A stretch of DNA of 64,000 bases from Methanobacterium_C sp963845285 (GTDB lineage Archaea > Methanobacteriota > Methanobacteria > Methanobacteriales > Methanobacteriaceae): assembly GCA_963845285.1 (NCBI GenBank), contig CAWJRO010000022.1, forward strand, positions 1 to 64,000. The letters are read 5' to 3'. This document shows, piece by piece, positions 1 to 9,403 of this stretch (its first letter is position 1; each line of letters starts with the position of its first letter). The translations under genes and the position numbers were made by a program. The notes below the pieces were generated by a model that did not search any database, had not been told where the DNA came from, and saw nothing but the letters and a program-made list of their open reading frames with translations.

Positions 1-1
1 C

Positions 2-1636
2 ATAGAACTCCTCCGCACAGAGAAAAAAGGGGATGTGATGTATGAGTTTTCAGAAAGACCCGTTATATGCAGGTGCGGGACCAAATGTGTCGTTAAAATC
101 CTTGATGATCAATGGTTTTTAAAGTACTCAGATGAGGACTGGACAGAAAAAACTTACAAATGTCTTGAAGGAATGAATATAGTTCCAGAGGAAGTAAGAG
201 CCAACTTCCAGTACTACCTAGACTGGCTTCAGGATTGGGCCTGCTCCAGGAGAATTGGACTGGGAACAGACCTTCCATGGAACAAAAAATGGATAATAGA
301 ACCATTAAGCGATTCAACCATTTACATGGCCTACTACACAATCGCCAAGTACATGAAAGACATCGATCCTGAAGTTTTAAACGATCAGTTCTTTGATGAA
401 GTGTTTTTAGGAAAATCAGGTTCATTTGATGGGATCGACAGTAAACTCTTCAAAGATATAAAAGATGAGTTCAACTACTGGTACCCGCTAAACTGGCGCC
501 TATCTGCAAAGGATCTAGTTGGAAACCACCTATCTTTCCACATGTTCCACCATGCAGCAATATTCCCCGAAGATAAATGGCCCCGTGGAATCGTTGTCTT
601 TGGAATGGGTCTCCTTGAGGGAAACAAGATGTCATCATCTAAAGGAAACATTGTGATGCTTGAAGATGCCATAGAAACCTACGGATCCGATGTTGTCCGC
701 CTGTTCCTAATGTCATCTGCAGAGCCATGGCAGGACTTCGACTGGAGAGAAAAAGAGGTAAGGGGAATCAGCAAACGTTTGAACTGGTTTATGGAATTTG
801 CAGACCGTGTTGAAGGTATATACGGCTCTAAGATAGAACTTGATGGACATGAATCCGCACCTGAAGTTAAAAAACCAATAAATGCATGGATCCTAAGCCA
901 GCTCAACATGAGGATACGGGATGCAACAAAAGCCCTTGAAGGTTTCCAAACAAGAAAAGCACTCCAGGAATCATTATTTCTACTTAAAAAGGATATGGAT
1001 CACTACTTCCACAGAATTGAAAACGAACTGGATGATGAAGAATCCAGAATGGAAATAGGGGAAGTACTGGTCCATATATTGGGAATATGGATACGATTGA
1101 TGGCACCTTTCGTTCCACACGCAGCAGAAGAACTCTGGAAAACCCATGGAGGCAAGGGATTTGCATCAGAAGCCTCATGGCCGCAATACAACCCTGATTT
1201 AATAAATGATAAGGTTCAAAAGGCTGAAGAAATAGTTCAGGGACTTGCAAGTGACATAAACGAGATCAAAAATATCATAGATGTGAAACCGAGCAAGGTA
1301 CATATTTACGTGGCACCCGAATGGAAATGGAGGGTTTTTGACATTGCCAAAGAAGTTGGAAAACCAGACATAGGCAGGATTATGGGTCAGGCTGTAAAAC
1401 AGAATGTCTATGACAACAAAAAGGAAATTGCAGGTTTTGCAAAGAAAATAGCCCGCGAGATGACTAGGATAAACTACGTGGGTCAGATCGATGAGTACTC
1501 CATAATCAAAGACTCACTGGACTACCTTTCAAGGGAAGTAGATGCAAAGGTCATTGTCTATGATGAGCCCACCTATGACCCTGAAGGAAAATCAGAAAAC
1601 GCTTCACCTTACAAGCCGGCTATATACATAGAATAA
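2..1636 (+). CDS. leuS: Leucyl-tRNA synthetase, archaeal type (5' end cut off by window)
   Basis: Class Ia aminoacyl-tRNA synthetase that charges tRNA-Leu with leucine. The frame is open from base 2, so the N-terminal half, including the HIGH motif, lies outside the window. What remains shows the end of the CP/editing region, a late catalytic segment with GNLxSFHMFHH-like residues, and the KMSKS loop in the form KMSSSKGN near codon 210 of the visible part. The anticodon-binding helical domain (PINAWILSQLN to AAEELW) and the archaeal C-terminal extension follow. The KMSKS loop followed by the long C-terminal tail is typical of the archaeal/eukaryotic LeuRS form. It is followed by about 380 bp that hold a MITE and no gene. 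The family call is secure. Confidence 0.95.
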   Translation: MELLRTEKKGDVMYEFSERPVICRCGTKCVVKILDDQWFLKYSDEDWTEKTYKCLEGMNIVPEEVRANFQYYLDWLQDWACSRRIGLGTDLPWNKKWIIEPLSDSTIYMAYYTIAKYMKDIDPEVLNDQFFDEVFLGKSGSFDGIDSKLFKDIKDEFNYWYPLNWRLSAKDLVGNHLSFHMFHHAAIFPEDKWPRGIVVFGMGLLEGNKMSSSKGNIVMLEDAIETYGSDVVRLFLMSSAEPWQDFDWREKEVRGISKRLNWFMEFADRVEGIYGSKIELDGHESAPEVKKPINAWILSQLNMRIRDATKALEGFQTRKALQESLFLLKKDMDHYFHRIENELDDEESRMEIGEVLVHILGIWIRLMAPFVPHAAEELWKTHGGKGFASEASWPQYNPDLINDKVQKAEEIVQGLASDINEIKNIIDVKPSKVHIYVAPEWKWRVFDIAKEVGKPDIGRIMGQAVKQNVYDNKKEIAGFAKKIAREMTRINYVGQIDEYSIIKDSLDYLSREVDAKVIVYDEPTYDPEGKSENASPYKPAIYIE

Positions 1637-1766
1637 TAAGTGGATGATTGTTAAGGAGTGATGTGAATACATCTTCTAATAACGTTTTAATCCATTTTAC
1701 TATCTTTTTTTAATATTTTTTTATTTTGGATTGTTTTTTGGAAAGGTTTTTTTATTTTCGGTTATC

Positions 1767-1873
1767 GAGGCTGTCTCATGATTAGTTGTTAATTATATAA
1801 TTTTCATTATTTTTGAATTTAAAGCTCTATTTACTCTTATTTTTTTGCAGATTTTGGATTATGAGACAACCTC
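1767..1873. mobile_element. MITE copy 1 (TCTCAT subfamily)
   Basis: A 107-bp element with imperfect terminal inverted repeats, GAGGCTGTCTCATGATT on the left and the complement of GAGGTTGTCTCATAATCC on the right. The inside is AT-rich and shares the segment TTTTTGAATTTAAAGCT with the other copies. It has no coding capacity. No clear target duplication is seen. The rest of the leuS/FAH intergenic region shows nothing else. Confidence 0.8.
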
Positions 1874-2020
1874 TTTATTTTTAAAAAAGGTTTTAAGAAG
1901 AAGGTTTTAAGAAGAATAGATTAATTTAAAACAATTAAAATAAATTTTAAATAAGAATAGGATTTAACTCAAAAAGAGAAAAAAAGAGAAGTACAGGAGT
2001 TAATTATTTAATGGAGTTAA

Positions 2021-2803
2021 CTATTTTTGAGCTTTAACAGTATTTTTGAGCACTCCAACCCCTTCAATGGAAATTTCAACCACATCTCCAACATGCATTG
2101 AACCCACACTAGGAGGGGTGCCGGTTGCAATAACATCCCCTGGTTTAAGGGTCATCACGTTTGATATGAACTCAACAAGTTCGTATGCATTGAATATCAT
2201 ATGTTCTGTGTTTGAATTCTGCATTATCTCATCGTTGAGTTTTAAAGATATGTTCTGGTTGGTTGGATCAAGCTCTGTCTCGATGCATGGTCCTATTGGT
2301 GCGAATGTGTCGAAACTTTTGGCTCTGGTCCACTGAATATCTTTTCTCTGTTTATCCCTTGCAGTCACATCGTTCAGGATGGTATATCCGCCGATAAAAT
2401 CTGTTGCATCCTCTTTTTTAACGTGGTGGGTCTCTTTAGAAATAACGATCCCAAGTTCCCCTTCGTAATCCACCTGTGTTGAATCAGCAGGATAAATTAT
2501 GTTGGTTTCATGTCCAATGACTGCGGTTGATGGTTTTATAAATAATGTGGGTTCAGTTGGAAGATTCATATCCAGTTCCTTTGCATGGTCACTGTAGTTC
2601 AATCCCACGCAAACCACCTTTGAGGGTGATACAGGTGGAATCACATCAACGTCTTCCAGTTTGAAGCTTCCAGTTGTTTCAAGCTGATTGATGTCTGGGG
2701 TGTTCATGGCTTTTATCATTGAAGAATTGATTTCTGTTATTTCATTGCCATTTAAAATTCCTGTTTTTTCTTTGTTGTCAATTTTAAACTGTAAAAGTTT
2801 CAT
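2021..2803 (-). CDS. Fumarylacetoacetate hydrolase (FAH) family protein
   Basis: A 260-residue metal-dependent enzyme of the FAH superfamily, which includes acylpyruvate hydrolases, oxaloacetate decarboxylases/tautomerases and 2-hydroxyhepta-2,4-diene-1,7-dioate isomerases. Visible are a short N-terminal beta domain (about 1-55), the core start KVVCVGLNYSDHAKE (62-76), the divalent-metal ligands in DYEGELGIV (Glu114, Glu116), the NDVTARD segment (about 148) and the C-terminal GDVIATGTPPSVG motif. The substrate cannot be told from sequence. In methanogens such single genes are often annotated generically, and an oxaloacetate tautomerase or acylpyruvase role is possible. It is transcribed in the same direction as hisG, about 65 bp downstream of it. 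Confidence 0.9.
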   Translation of the reverse strand: MKLLQFKIDNKEKTGILNGNEITEINSSMIKAMNTPDINQLETTGSFKLEDVDVIPPVSPSKVVCVGLNYSDHAKELDMNLPTEPTLFIKPSTAVIGHETNIIYPADSTQVDYEGELGIVISKETHHVKKEDATDFIGGYTILNDVTARDKQRKDIQWTRAKSFDTFAPIGPCIETELDPTNQNISLKLNDEIMQNSNTEHMIFNAYELVEFISNVMTLKPGDVIATGTPPSVGSMHVGDVVEISIEGVGVLKNTVKAQK

Positions 2804-2867
2804 TCAATCACTACTAACACATTTTTTAGTATATATTGGTGAGTTTTATCGTATTATCCCATTACCC

Positions 2868-3728
2868 TTAGATGATACGTTCTATTGGCACTACAAGTAT
2901 GTCCCTTGCACCTATCTTTTTCAGCTGGTTTACAAGGTTGAAAACATCTCTTTCATCCACAACTGCGTGAACAGCCATAATGTCCTTTTTAGACAGTACT
3001 TGTGACACTGTTGGGCCGGTGAGTCCGGGCATGGCCTTTTGCACATCAACGAGGAACTCCTCTGCAACGTTCATCATCACCAGTTTCTTGCCCTCAGCAT
3101 CAAGAACTCCTTTAATACCAGTTCTTATGGCTTCAATTTTTTCATTATTCTTTTTAAAGCTTTTTTTGTTGGCGATGAGTTTTATAGAACTTTCAAGAAT
3201 GGTTTCAATGATCTTGAGGTGGTTCATTTTAAGGGTGGTTCCAGTGCTTGTGAGGTCAGATATGATATCTGCAACACCAATAAATGGTGCGATCTCTGTT
3301 GAACCACTGAGCTCAACTATTTTGGCAGTTATGCCCTTACTTTTAAGATATTTATCTGTCAGATGTGGAAATTCAGTTGCAACCACTGCACCGTCTGTTA
3401 TATCATTTATGCTGTTTATGGGAGATGTTTCAGGGACTGCTAAAACCAGTTTGGTCCTTCCGAAATTGAGGTCTTCCAGTATCTCCACATCGGCGCTGTT
3501 TTCTTTTATTAAGTCGAAGCCTGTCACTCCCAGGTCTGCAGCGCCGTCTGCCACAAATTCAGGGATGTCTGCAGCTCTTGTGAACATCACACTTATTTCA
3601 TCATCGTAGGTCTCTGAAAAGAGCTTTCTGTTGGCAGTATCCTTCACACCAATTCCAGCATTTCCCAGAAGCTGGACTGCAGGGTCGCTTATCCTTCCTT
3701 TGGATGGTAGAGCTATTCTTATCTGCAT
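2868..3728 (-). CDS. hisG: ATP phosphoribosyltransferase, long form
   Basis: First enzyme of histidine biosynthesis; it joins ATP and PRPP to give N1-(5-phosphoribosyl)-ATP. At 286 residues it is the long HisG form. The catalytic periplasmic-binding-like domain spans about 1-205, with IALPSKGR at the N terminus and the PRPP-binding region DLTSTGTTL near 160. A C-terminal ACT-like regulatory domain (about 210-286) gives histidine feedback inhibition in this form, so no HisZ partner is needed. No other his gene is nearby. The 264-bp gap to the divergent deaminase gene holds both promoters and a perfect 16-bp tandem repeat. Confidence 0.96.
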   Translation of the reverse strand: MQIRIALPSKGRISDPAVQLLGNAGIGVKDTANRKLFSETYDDEISVMFTRAADIPEFVADGAADLGVTGFDLIKENSADVEILEDLNFGRTKLVLAVPETSPINSINDITDGAVVATEFPHLTDKYLKSKGITAKIVELSGSTEIAPFIGVADIISDLTSTGTTLKMNHLKIIETILESSIKLIANKKSFKKNNEKIEAIRTGIKGVLDAEGKKLVMMNVAEEFLVDVQKAMPGLTGPTVSQVLSKKDIMAVHAVVDERDVFNLVNQLKKIGARDILVVPIERII

Positions 3729-3820
3729 TTAAATCCTCCTGAAACGTAAAAATGTTAAATCTTTAATTATGATTTTTGAATGATCTAAATATATTATTTT
3801 ATTCATTGGATTCCGGAATT

Positions 3821-3852
3821 TATTCACGAATTTGTATATTCACGAATTTGTA
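3821..3852. repeat. Perfect tandem duplication of a 16-bp unit
   Basis: TATTCACGAATTTGTA occurs twice head to tail in the divergent hisG/deaminase promoter region, and a partial third TATTCA follows at 3855. It may be a chance duplication or a doubled regulator site. No regulator is identified. Confidence 0.6.
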
Positions 3853-3992
3853 GGTATTCAATTATAATATGTTCAAAATTCAATAACATAATACAGTTGG
3901 ACTGGTAGATATTTATGTTCTTTCATTTCCTAAAAAATATAAAGCAGTCTAATGATCTAAATAGTTTTAATAATAATATATGGGATGGTTCA

Positions 3993-5285
3993 ATGGAAAC
4001 AAAAAACATTCTTATAGAAAACGCTGTAATCATTGCTGATAAAATTAAAAAAGGTTCATTATTAATAGAAAACGATAAGATCGTTGAGATAAACGATAAG
4101 ATCGATTCAAACAATGCTGATGAGGTAATAAATGCTGAAAAAAAGGTTTTAATCCCTGGACTTGTGAACACCCACACACATCTGTCAATGTCTCTTATGA
4201 GGGGACTGGCCGATGATCTACCCCTTGATACCTGGCTCAATGACCATATCTGGCCTGTAGAAGCCAACCTTGACGAGGAGCACTGTTATGCTGGTGCACT
4301 TCTGGCCTGTGCAGAGATGATAAAGTCTGGTACAACCTGCTTCAACGACATGTACTTTTTCATGGACAGCGTTGCAAAGGCTGCAGATGAGGCAGGAATT
4401 CGGGGAATGTTATCACATGGAATGATAGACCTTGGAGATGAGGATAAAAGAAAGGCAGAGTTTAAGGAAACCCAGAGGATAATTGAAAAATGTCATGACA
4501 CCGCAGACGGCAGAATAAAGGTTTCATTTGGACCTCACTCACCATACACCTGTTCAGAGGAGCTTCTTGAGGGAGTGAGAAGGGAAGCAGATAAAAACGG
4601 TCTTAAAATACACATTCACGTTAGTGAAACCCAAAAAGAGGTTGAAGATGTTTTGGAAGCACATGGAAAAAGGCCATTTGAATACCTGGATGAAATTGGA
4701 CTTTTAGGTGAGGATGTACTTGCAGCCCATGCAGTCTGGCTTTCAGATAATGAGATGGAAATAATCAAAAACAGAGGGGTTAAACTGTCCCACAACCCTT
4801 CAAGCAACATGAAACTGGCATCGGGAATTTCTCCAGTATCCAAACTTCTTGAAAAAGGTATCTGTGTGTCTTTTGGTACGGATGGGGCGGCATCCAACAA
4901 CAGCCTTGACCTTTTTGAGGAGATGAAGACAGTGGCACTGCTTCAAAAGGTACATACGCTCGATCCAACAGTTTTAAATGCTCATGAAGTTTTTGAAATG
5001 GCAACAATTCAGGGTGCAGCTGCACTGGGCCTTGAAAATGAAATAGGAACCATTGAGGTTGGAAAAAAGGCAGATATTGTCCTTGTTGATATGAAAACAC
5101 CAAGTTTAACCCCCTTCAGAAATCCAGTTTCCCACCTGGTTTACTCTGCAAACGGGTCTGATGTTGACACGGTTATATGCAACGGTGAACTGCTTATGAA
5201 AAACAGAAAACTTCAAACCATTGATGAGGCCAGTGTTATTTCCCTGGCTGAGGAAGCATCCAAGGATCTTCTATCAAAAAGCTAA
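3993..5285 (+). CDS. 5'-deoxyadenosine / methylthioadenosine / S-adenosylhomocysteine deaminase
   Basis: Amidohydrolase-superfamily deaminase (MtaD/DadD type) that converts adenosine-like nucleosides (SAH, MTA, 5'-deoxyadenosine) to inosine analogues, part of salvage of S-adenosylmethionine by-products in methanogens. Seen are the metal-binding HTH of LVNTHTHLSMSLMRGL, then HIHVSET (substrate/metal His) and FGTDGAASNNSLDLFEEMK, and the C-terminal GKKADIVLVD beta strand. I chose the ATG at 3993 because the product then begins METKNILIENA as is usual in the family. The frame is open further upstream to 3915, but that part is AT-rich and unlike the family. A HAD phosphatase follows after 23 bp, probably in the same transcript. 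Confidence 0.9.
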   Translation: METKNILIENAVIIADKIKKGSLLIENDKIVEINDKIDSNNADEVINAEKKVLIPGLVNTHTHLSMSLMRGLADDLPLDTWLNDHIWPVEANLDEEHCYAGALLACAEMIKSGTTCFNDMYFFMDSVAKAADEAGIRGMLSHGMIDLGDEDKRKAEFKETQRIIEKCHDTADGRIKVSFGPHSPYTCSEELLEGVRREADKNGLKIHIHVSETQKEVEDVLEAHGKRPFEYLDEIGLLGEDVLAAHAVWLSDNEMEIIKNRGVKLSHNPSSNMKLASGISPVSKLLEKGICVSFGTDGAASNNSLDLFEEMKTVALLQKVHTLDPTVLNAHEVFEMATIQGAAALGLENEIGTIEVGKKADIVLVDMKTPSLTPFRNPVSHLVYSANGSDVDTVICNGELLMKNRKLQTIDEASVISLAEEASKDLLSKS

Positions 5286-5308
5286 AATAATTTAAAAGAG
5301 TTGATGAA

Positions 5309-6031
5309 ATGAAACATTTAGCATTATTTGACATTGACAAAACACTGCTTGTAGGATCCCATTTTCACTACCTGGCCATGGAACAGGCGGTTAAAAATGT
5401 TTATGGGGTGGAAAACCCCGGACATGTACCAGATCTGCAGGGCATGACTGACCTTCAGATTCTGTACGCCACACTTTCTCAGGAGGGCCTGGAACAGAAA
5501 ACCATAGATGAAGGAATTGATGAATGCATGGGTGATATGGTTACCTACTTTCGAAAAAACGTCATGAAAGAACACATAATTCGTTTGGATGGAGTTAAAG
5601 AGGTTCTTGAAAATCTGAAACACTTTGGAGTACCAAGGGGACTTGTAACAGGAAATCTCGAACCAATAGCATGGCTTAAATTGGACAGGATAGGAGTTAA
5701 GGATTATTTTGGATTTGGGGGATTTGGTAACGAGTCTGCAGATCGAAGTCTGCTGGTGCGTCATGCAGTTGAGAGGGCTGGAAATATCTACGGAACCTTC
5801 AAAAAAGAAAATGTGTTCGTGATTGGAGACACTCCACGGGACATACTTGCAGGCCAGAAAAATGGTGTTAAAACAGTTGCGGTTGCAACAGGAGATTTCA
5901 CAGTGGATGAATTGGAGGCAACTGGTGCAGACTTTGTACTCCAAAATTTTAAGGACATGAAAGTCATCTTGAAAATAGCTTCAGAAATTGGAATAGACGT
6001 AAATCCAGAATCATATCCAGTTCAAGATTAA
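5309..6031 (+). CDS. HAD-superfamily hydrolase (phosphoglycolate phosphatase-like)
   Basis: A 240-residue phosphatase of HAD subfamily I. Motif I is FDIDKTLL with the two catalytic aspartates at residues 7 and 9, motif II is LVTGNLE near 114, and motif III/IV is VIGDTPRDILAG near 170. A four-helix cap sits between motifs I and II, as in phosphoglycolate phosphatases and beta-phosphoglucomutases. The substrate is unknown. It starts 23 bp after the deaminase gene and may share its transcript. A MITE lies directly downstream. Confidence 0.9.
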   Translation: MKHLALFDIDKTLLVGSHFHYLAMEQAVKNVYGVENPGHVPDLQGMTDLQILYATLSQEGLEQKTIDEGIDECMGDMVTYFRKNVMKEHIIRLDGVKEVLENLKHFGVPRGLVTGNLEPIAWLKLDRIGVKDYFGFGGFGNESADRSLLVRHAVERAGNIYGTFKKENVFVIGDTPRDILAGQKNGVKTVAVATGDFTVDELEATGADFVLQNFKDMKVILKIASEIGIDVNPESYPVQD

Positions 6032-6084
6032 AAATTAATTATTTTTTCCCTTTTTTATTCATTTTTTCGGGTTTTACATGTTAT

Positions 6085-6190
6085 GAGAGTGTCTCATGAG
6101 TATTTTTCACATATAAAATTTTGCTTATTTTTGAATTTAAAGCTTTACCTACCCTTATTTTTTGCAAATTCTGAACTATAAGACAGCATC
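6085..6190. mobile_element. MITE copy 2 (TCTCAT subfamily)
   Basis: A 106-bp copy with ends GAGAGTGTCTCATGAG and the complement of GATGCTGTCTTATAG. A 5-bp direct repeat GTTAT flanks it (6080-6084 and 6191-6195), consistent with a target-site duplication. Confidence 0.8.
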
Positions 6191-6327
6191 GTTATTTTTT
6201 AAGAAATTGTAACAATCATATAAATTTTATTAAATGAATTACAAAAATTATGATGTGTTTGTTTAAAAAATTTATTAAGATTTGATAAAAAAATTTGCTA
6301 AATGGTTGTATACAAGGTGTTGATACC

Positions 6328-7671
6328 ATGGAATCGTATTTCAGGAAAGAAATGGAAACTATGGAAAGGGATCAGCTTGATTCCATTGTTGATGAGCGCA
6401 TACGTTACACAGTTAAATATGCCTATGAAAATTCGCCTTTCTACAGGAAGTGGTTTGATAAGAAGGGTATAAGACCTTCTGATGTTCGAAGTCATGAAGA
6501 TCTCCGGGAACTGCCTATCATATCAGGTGAAACTGTTCGTGGGAGGCAACCACCTGAGACAAAGGAGTTTGAATTTAAATGTATAGACTGGAATGATGTG
6601 TTCACCATCCATGAAACCAGCGGAACCAGCGGAACTCCAAAATCCTTTTTCCTGACCTGGGATGACTGGAATCGTTACGCTGAAAAGTACGCCCGTGCAT
6701 TCGTATCCCAGAACTTCGGACAGGGTGACAGGGTGGTTGTCTGCGCATCCTATGGCATGAACGTGGGTGCCAACACCATGACCCTTGCAGCTCAAAAAAT
6801 TGGAATGACCATAATTCCTGAGGGAAAATGCACATTTCCAGTTAGGATAATGAAAAATTATCAACCCACAGGTATCGTTGCAAGTGTGTTCAAACTCCTG
6901 CGCCTTGCCAGACGGATGGAATCTGAAGGTCTGGACCCGCAAAAATCAAGCATAAAACAGCTTGTAGCAGGTGGTGAAAGCTTTTCAGATGAATCAAGAT
7001 CATACCTTGAGGAAGTTTGGGATGTACCGGTTTACAACACCTACGGCAGTACTGAAGGAACCATGTGCGGGGAATGTAACCAGAAGGCAGGGCTTCACGT
7101 GCCTGAAGACCTTGTACACCTTGATGTCTACAATCCCCAGCTTGAAAACTTCGTTGATGATGGGGAGTGTGGTAGAATAGTTTTAACAACACTTCTACCC
7201 CCCGGCGGAAAAACTGGAACACTGCTTTTGAACTACGACACAGACGACACAACTGTAGTTGTAACCAGGGAGAAATGTGACTGTGGAAGAACACACATGC
7301 GCATCATGAACCCTCAGCGTGAGGCAGAAACTATATGGGTGGCAGGTTCACCATTTAATAGGGTTGATGTTGAGAAGGGAGTGTTCCAGCGTGAAAACAT
7401 GGATTATTTAACTGGAGAGTACGAGGCTTTTCTTTATGGAGATGAAGATGAGGTTACCATGAGGGTAAGCATGGAATGTATGGATCCTGAAACCTGCGAC
7501 AGGGACATGATCCAGGACAACTTCCTCAAAACCTTCCTGAAGTACAAACCTGGTATACGTCAGGCACATGCCGATGGTACTTTCAACATCATCTTTAATT
7601 TTACTGAACCGGAGGGTCTTGAATTTTATAAGATCAAAGGCAGACCTAAACGTTTGGTGGATCGTCGTTGA
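6328..7671 (+). CDS. Coenzyme F390 synthetase / phenylacetate-CoA ligase family enzyme
   Basis: AMP-forming adenylating enzyme of the PaaK branch. In Methanobacteriaceae the characterised member (FtsA) adenylylates coenzyme F420 to F390 under oxidative conditions. The phosphate loop HETSGTSGTPKSFF is at about residues 94-107, and the adenine-binding A5 motif NTYGSTEGTMCGECN is near 238. A CDCGRTH segment shows a Cys pair common in PaaK-like ligases. I start at the ATG at 6328, preceded by AAGGTGTTGATACC, a good archaeal ribosome binding site; the frame extends to 6295 without one. An aryl-CoA ligase is the alternative; sequence alone does not separate the two. Confidence 0.8.
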   Translation: MESYFRKEMETMERDQLDSIVDERIRYTVKYAYENSPFYRKWFDKKGIRPSDVRSHEDLRELPIISGETVRGRQPPETKEFEFKCIDWNDVFTIHETSGTSGTPKSFFLTWDDWNRYAEKYARAFVSQNFGQGDRVVVCASYGMNVGANTMTLAAQKIGMTIIPEGKCTFPVRIMKNYQPTGIVASVFKLLRLARRMESEGLDPQKSSIKQLVAGGESFSDESRSYLEEVWDVPVYNTYGSTEGTMCGECNQKAGLHVPEDLVHLDVYNPQLENFVDDGECGRIVLTTLLPPGGKTGTLLLNYDTDDTTVVVTREKCDCGRTHMRIMNPQREAETIWVAGSPFNRVDVEKGVFQRENMDYLTGEYEAFLYGDEDEVTMRVSMECMDPETCDRDMIQDNFLKTFLKYKPGIRQAHADGTFNIIFNFTEPEGLEFYKIKGRPKRLVDRR

Positions 7672-7969
7672 TTTAAATGATAGGATGAAAAGTAGAAAAA
7701 GCTACATCCCTTATTAAAATCATTTTTATAAGATCAGATCTTATGTTTGATCAGTTAAGATTTTTAATATAAAATATTTTTTAATAATAAAATATATCGA
7801 CGTAATTTGAGAAATAGAAGTATCGATCCAGCTTTTTATTTAAATTTAAAAAATACATCAATAATACATCAAATTACTCTTAATTTTTATTAAAATAAAT
7901 AGTATTAACCTAACTCATACAACTGGAGAAAACTAGCTCATAAAACAAACTCATAACTGGAGAAAACTC

Positions 7970-9223
7970 ATGTTGAACGCTGAAACATATGTAACTGAAG
8001 ATAAAGGTTTAAGTGGGAAGATAAGGACTAAATACGAGGATTTCTACGTGGAAGAAATACCTGAACACATGCCTAGTGGTACAGGTCCCAACACATGGAT
8101 ATTAATAGAAAAGATCGGTAGGAATACCCTTGATGTGGTACTTGACATTGCAAAGGAGCTGCACATCAACCGTAAGAGAACGGGCTTTGCAGGTATGAAG
8201 GATAAGGCGGCCGTAACAAGGCAGTGGCTCTGTGTGAGCAACATAGAACCTGAAGAACTTCCAGACCTTGAAGAAAAGCTTTACAATGTAAAAGTACTTA
8301 AAATAATGAAAAATGAGAAGAAACTGAGGATAGGACAGCTTGTGGGCAACAAGTTCAGGATTTTGATCAGGGATTCAGATGATCCGAAGCAGGATGCAGA
8401 GATTGCAGGAAGAATACTGGACCAACTGGTACAGATGGGTGTCCCAAACTATTACGGATGGCAAAGATTTGGAAAAAACCGCCCAAACACCCATAAAGTT
8501 GGAGAAGCACTGGTGCACAACGATATAAAAGGAGCAGTAGATTCTTACATTGGAAACCCCTACGAAGGAGAAAAAAACCATATAAAAGAGGCAAGGGAAC
8601 TTTACGAAATGGGAGAATTTGAAGAGGCTTACCAGAGTATGCCTTCGGGAATGCGCTACGAAAAGATGATGCTACGAGAGCTCATGAAGCAGCAGAGGAA
8701 GAGGGGCAAACTGGATGAGGAAGCATATAAAATATCACTTGAAAGTCTTCCAAAACCTTTAAAACGAATGTTTGTACATGCATACCAATCTTACCTCTTC
8801 AACAAGGTGGTAAGTGAAAGAACGAAGATGGGTATTGACAGATACGTTGAAGGGGACATAGTAATTGACAACGAAGAACATTTGATACATGAATTTGAAG
8901 AAGATGACATAAATAAGAAAATAAAGAACTTCCAGGCCCATCAAACAGCCCCCCTCTATGGAACAAAGGTACCCCTTGCAGGTGCGGAGGTTGGGAAGAT
9001 GGAGCAGAAAGTGATTGATGATGAGGGTATTAAGCTTGAAGACTTTGAATGCCCCAAAACCCCCAGACTCGGAAGTCACGGACTTCGAAGAGCCATAAGA
9101 TTTAAAATATGGGATGTTAAATCTGAATGCACAGATGAGGGTGTTCTTGTGGAGTTTTCCATTCCAAAAGGGTGTTATGCAACTGCAGTAATCCGGGAAA
9201 TCATGAAAGAAGATGTTTATTAA
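7970..9223 (+). CDS. truD: tRNA pseudouridine synthase D
   Basis: TruD family enzyme that isomerises a uridine in tRNA (U13 in bacteria, related positions in archaea and Pus7 in eukaryotes). The signature GFAGMKDKAAVTRQW (about residues 65-79) carries the catalytic Asp. The TRUD insertion domain follows (about 150-340), with VPNYYGWQRFG and the C-terminal GSHGLRRAIRF. The length, 417 residues, is normal for archaeal TruD. The 298 bp upstream are very AT-rich and hold only a promoter. It is convergent with the ABC permease, with a hairpin between them. Confidence 0.95.
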   Translation: MLNAETYVTEDKGLSGKIRTKYEDFYVEEIPEHMPSGTGPNTWILIEKIGRNTLDVVLDIAKELHINRKRTGFAGMKDKAAVTRQWLCVSNIEPEELPDLEEKLYNVKVLKIMKNEKKLRIGQLVGNKFRILIRDSDDPKQDAEIAGRILDQLVQMGVPNYYGWQRFGKNRPNTHKVGEALVHNDIKGAVDSYIGNPYEGEKNHIKEARELYEMGEFEEAYQSMPSGMRYEKMMLRELMKQQRKRGKLDEEAYKISLESLPKPLKRMFVHAYQSYLFNKVVSERTKMGIDRYVEGDIVIDNEEHLIHEFEEDDINKKIKNFQAHQTAPLYGTKVPLAGAEVGKMEQKVIDDEGIKLEDFECPKTPRLGSHGLRRAIRFKIWDVKSECTDEGVLVEFSIPKGCYATAVIREIMKEDVY

Positions 9224-9320
9224 CCTTGATTTTATTGAATATTAACTACTTTTTCCTTTTAATTTTATTTTTATACAAAATTTGTACAAAGAAAAGTTTT
9301 TATTCATAATATTGTTTAGT

Positions 9321-9344
9321 TTATCCCCTCAAAAGGGGTTATAA
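9321..9344. terminator. Stem-loop between convergent truD and ABC permease genes
   Basis: TTATCCCCTC AAAA GGGGTTATAA forms a G/C stem of four pairs extended by A/T pairs with one bulge. Its place between two convergent genes suggests a transcript end, but archaeal termination mainly uses T-rich tracts, so the role is uncertain. Confidence 0.35.
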
Positions 9345-9403
9345 CAGGTTAAAATCTTTATCAAAAATATTAAAAATAAAAAAGAGAAGATAATTGATTT
9401 ATT

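Noticed and set aside
2980..3609. 209-codon antisense frame over hisG
   Set aside because: It is a shadow of the hisG reading frame.
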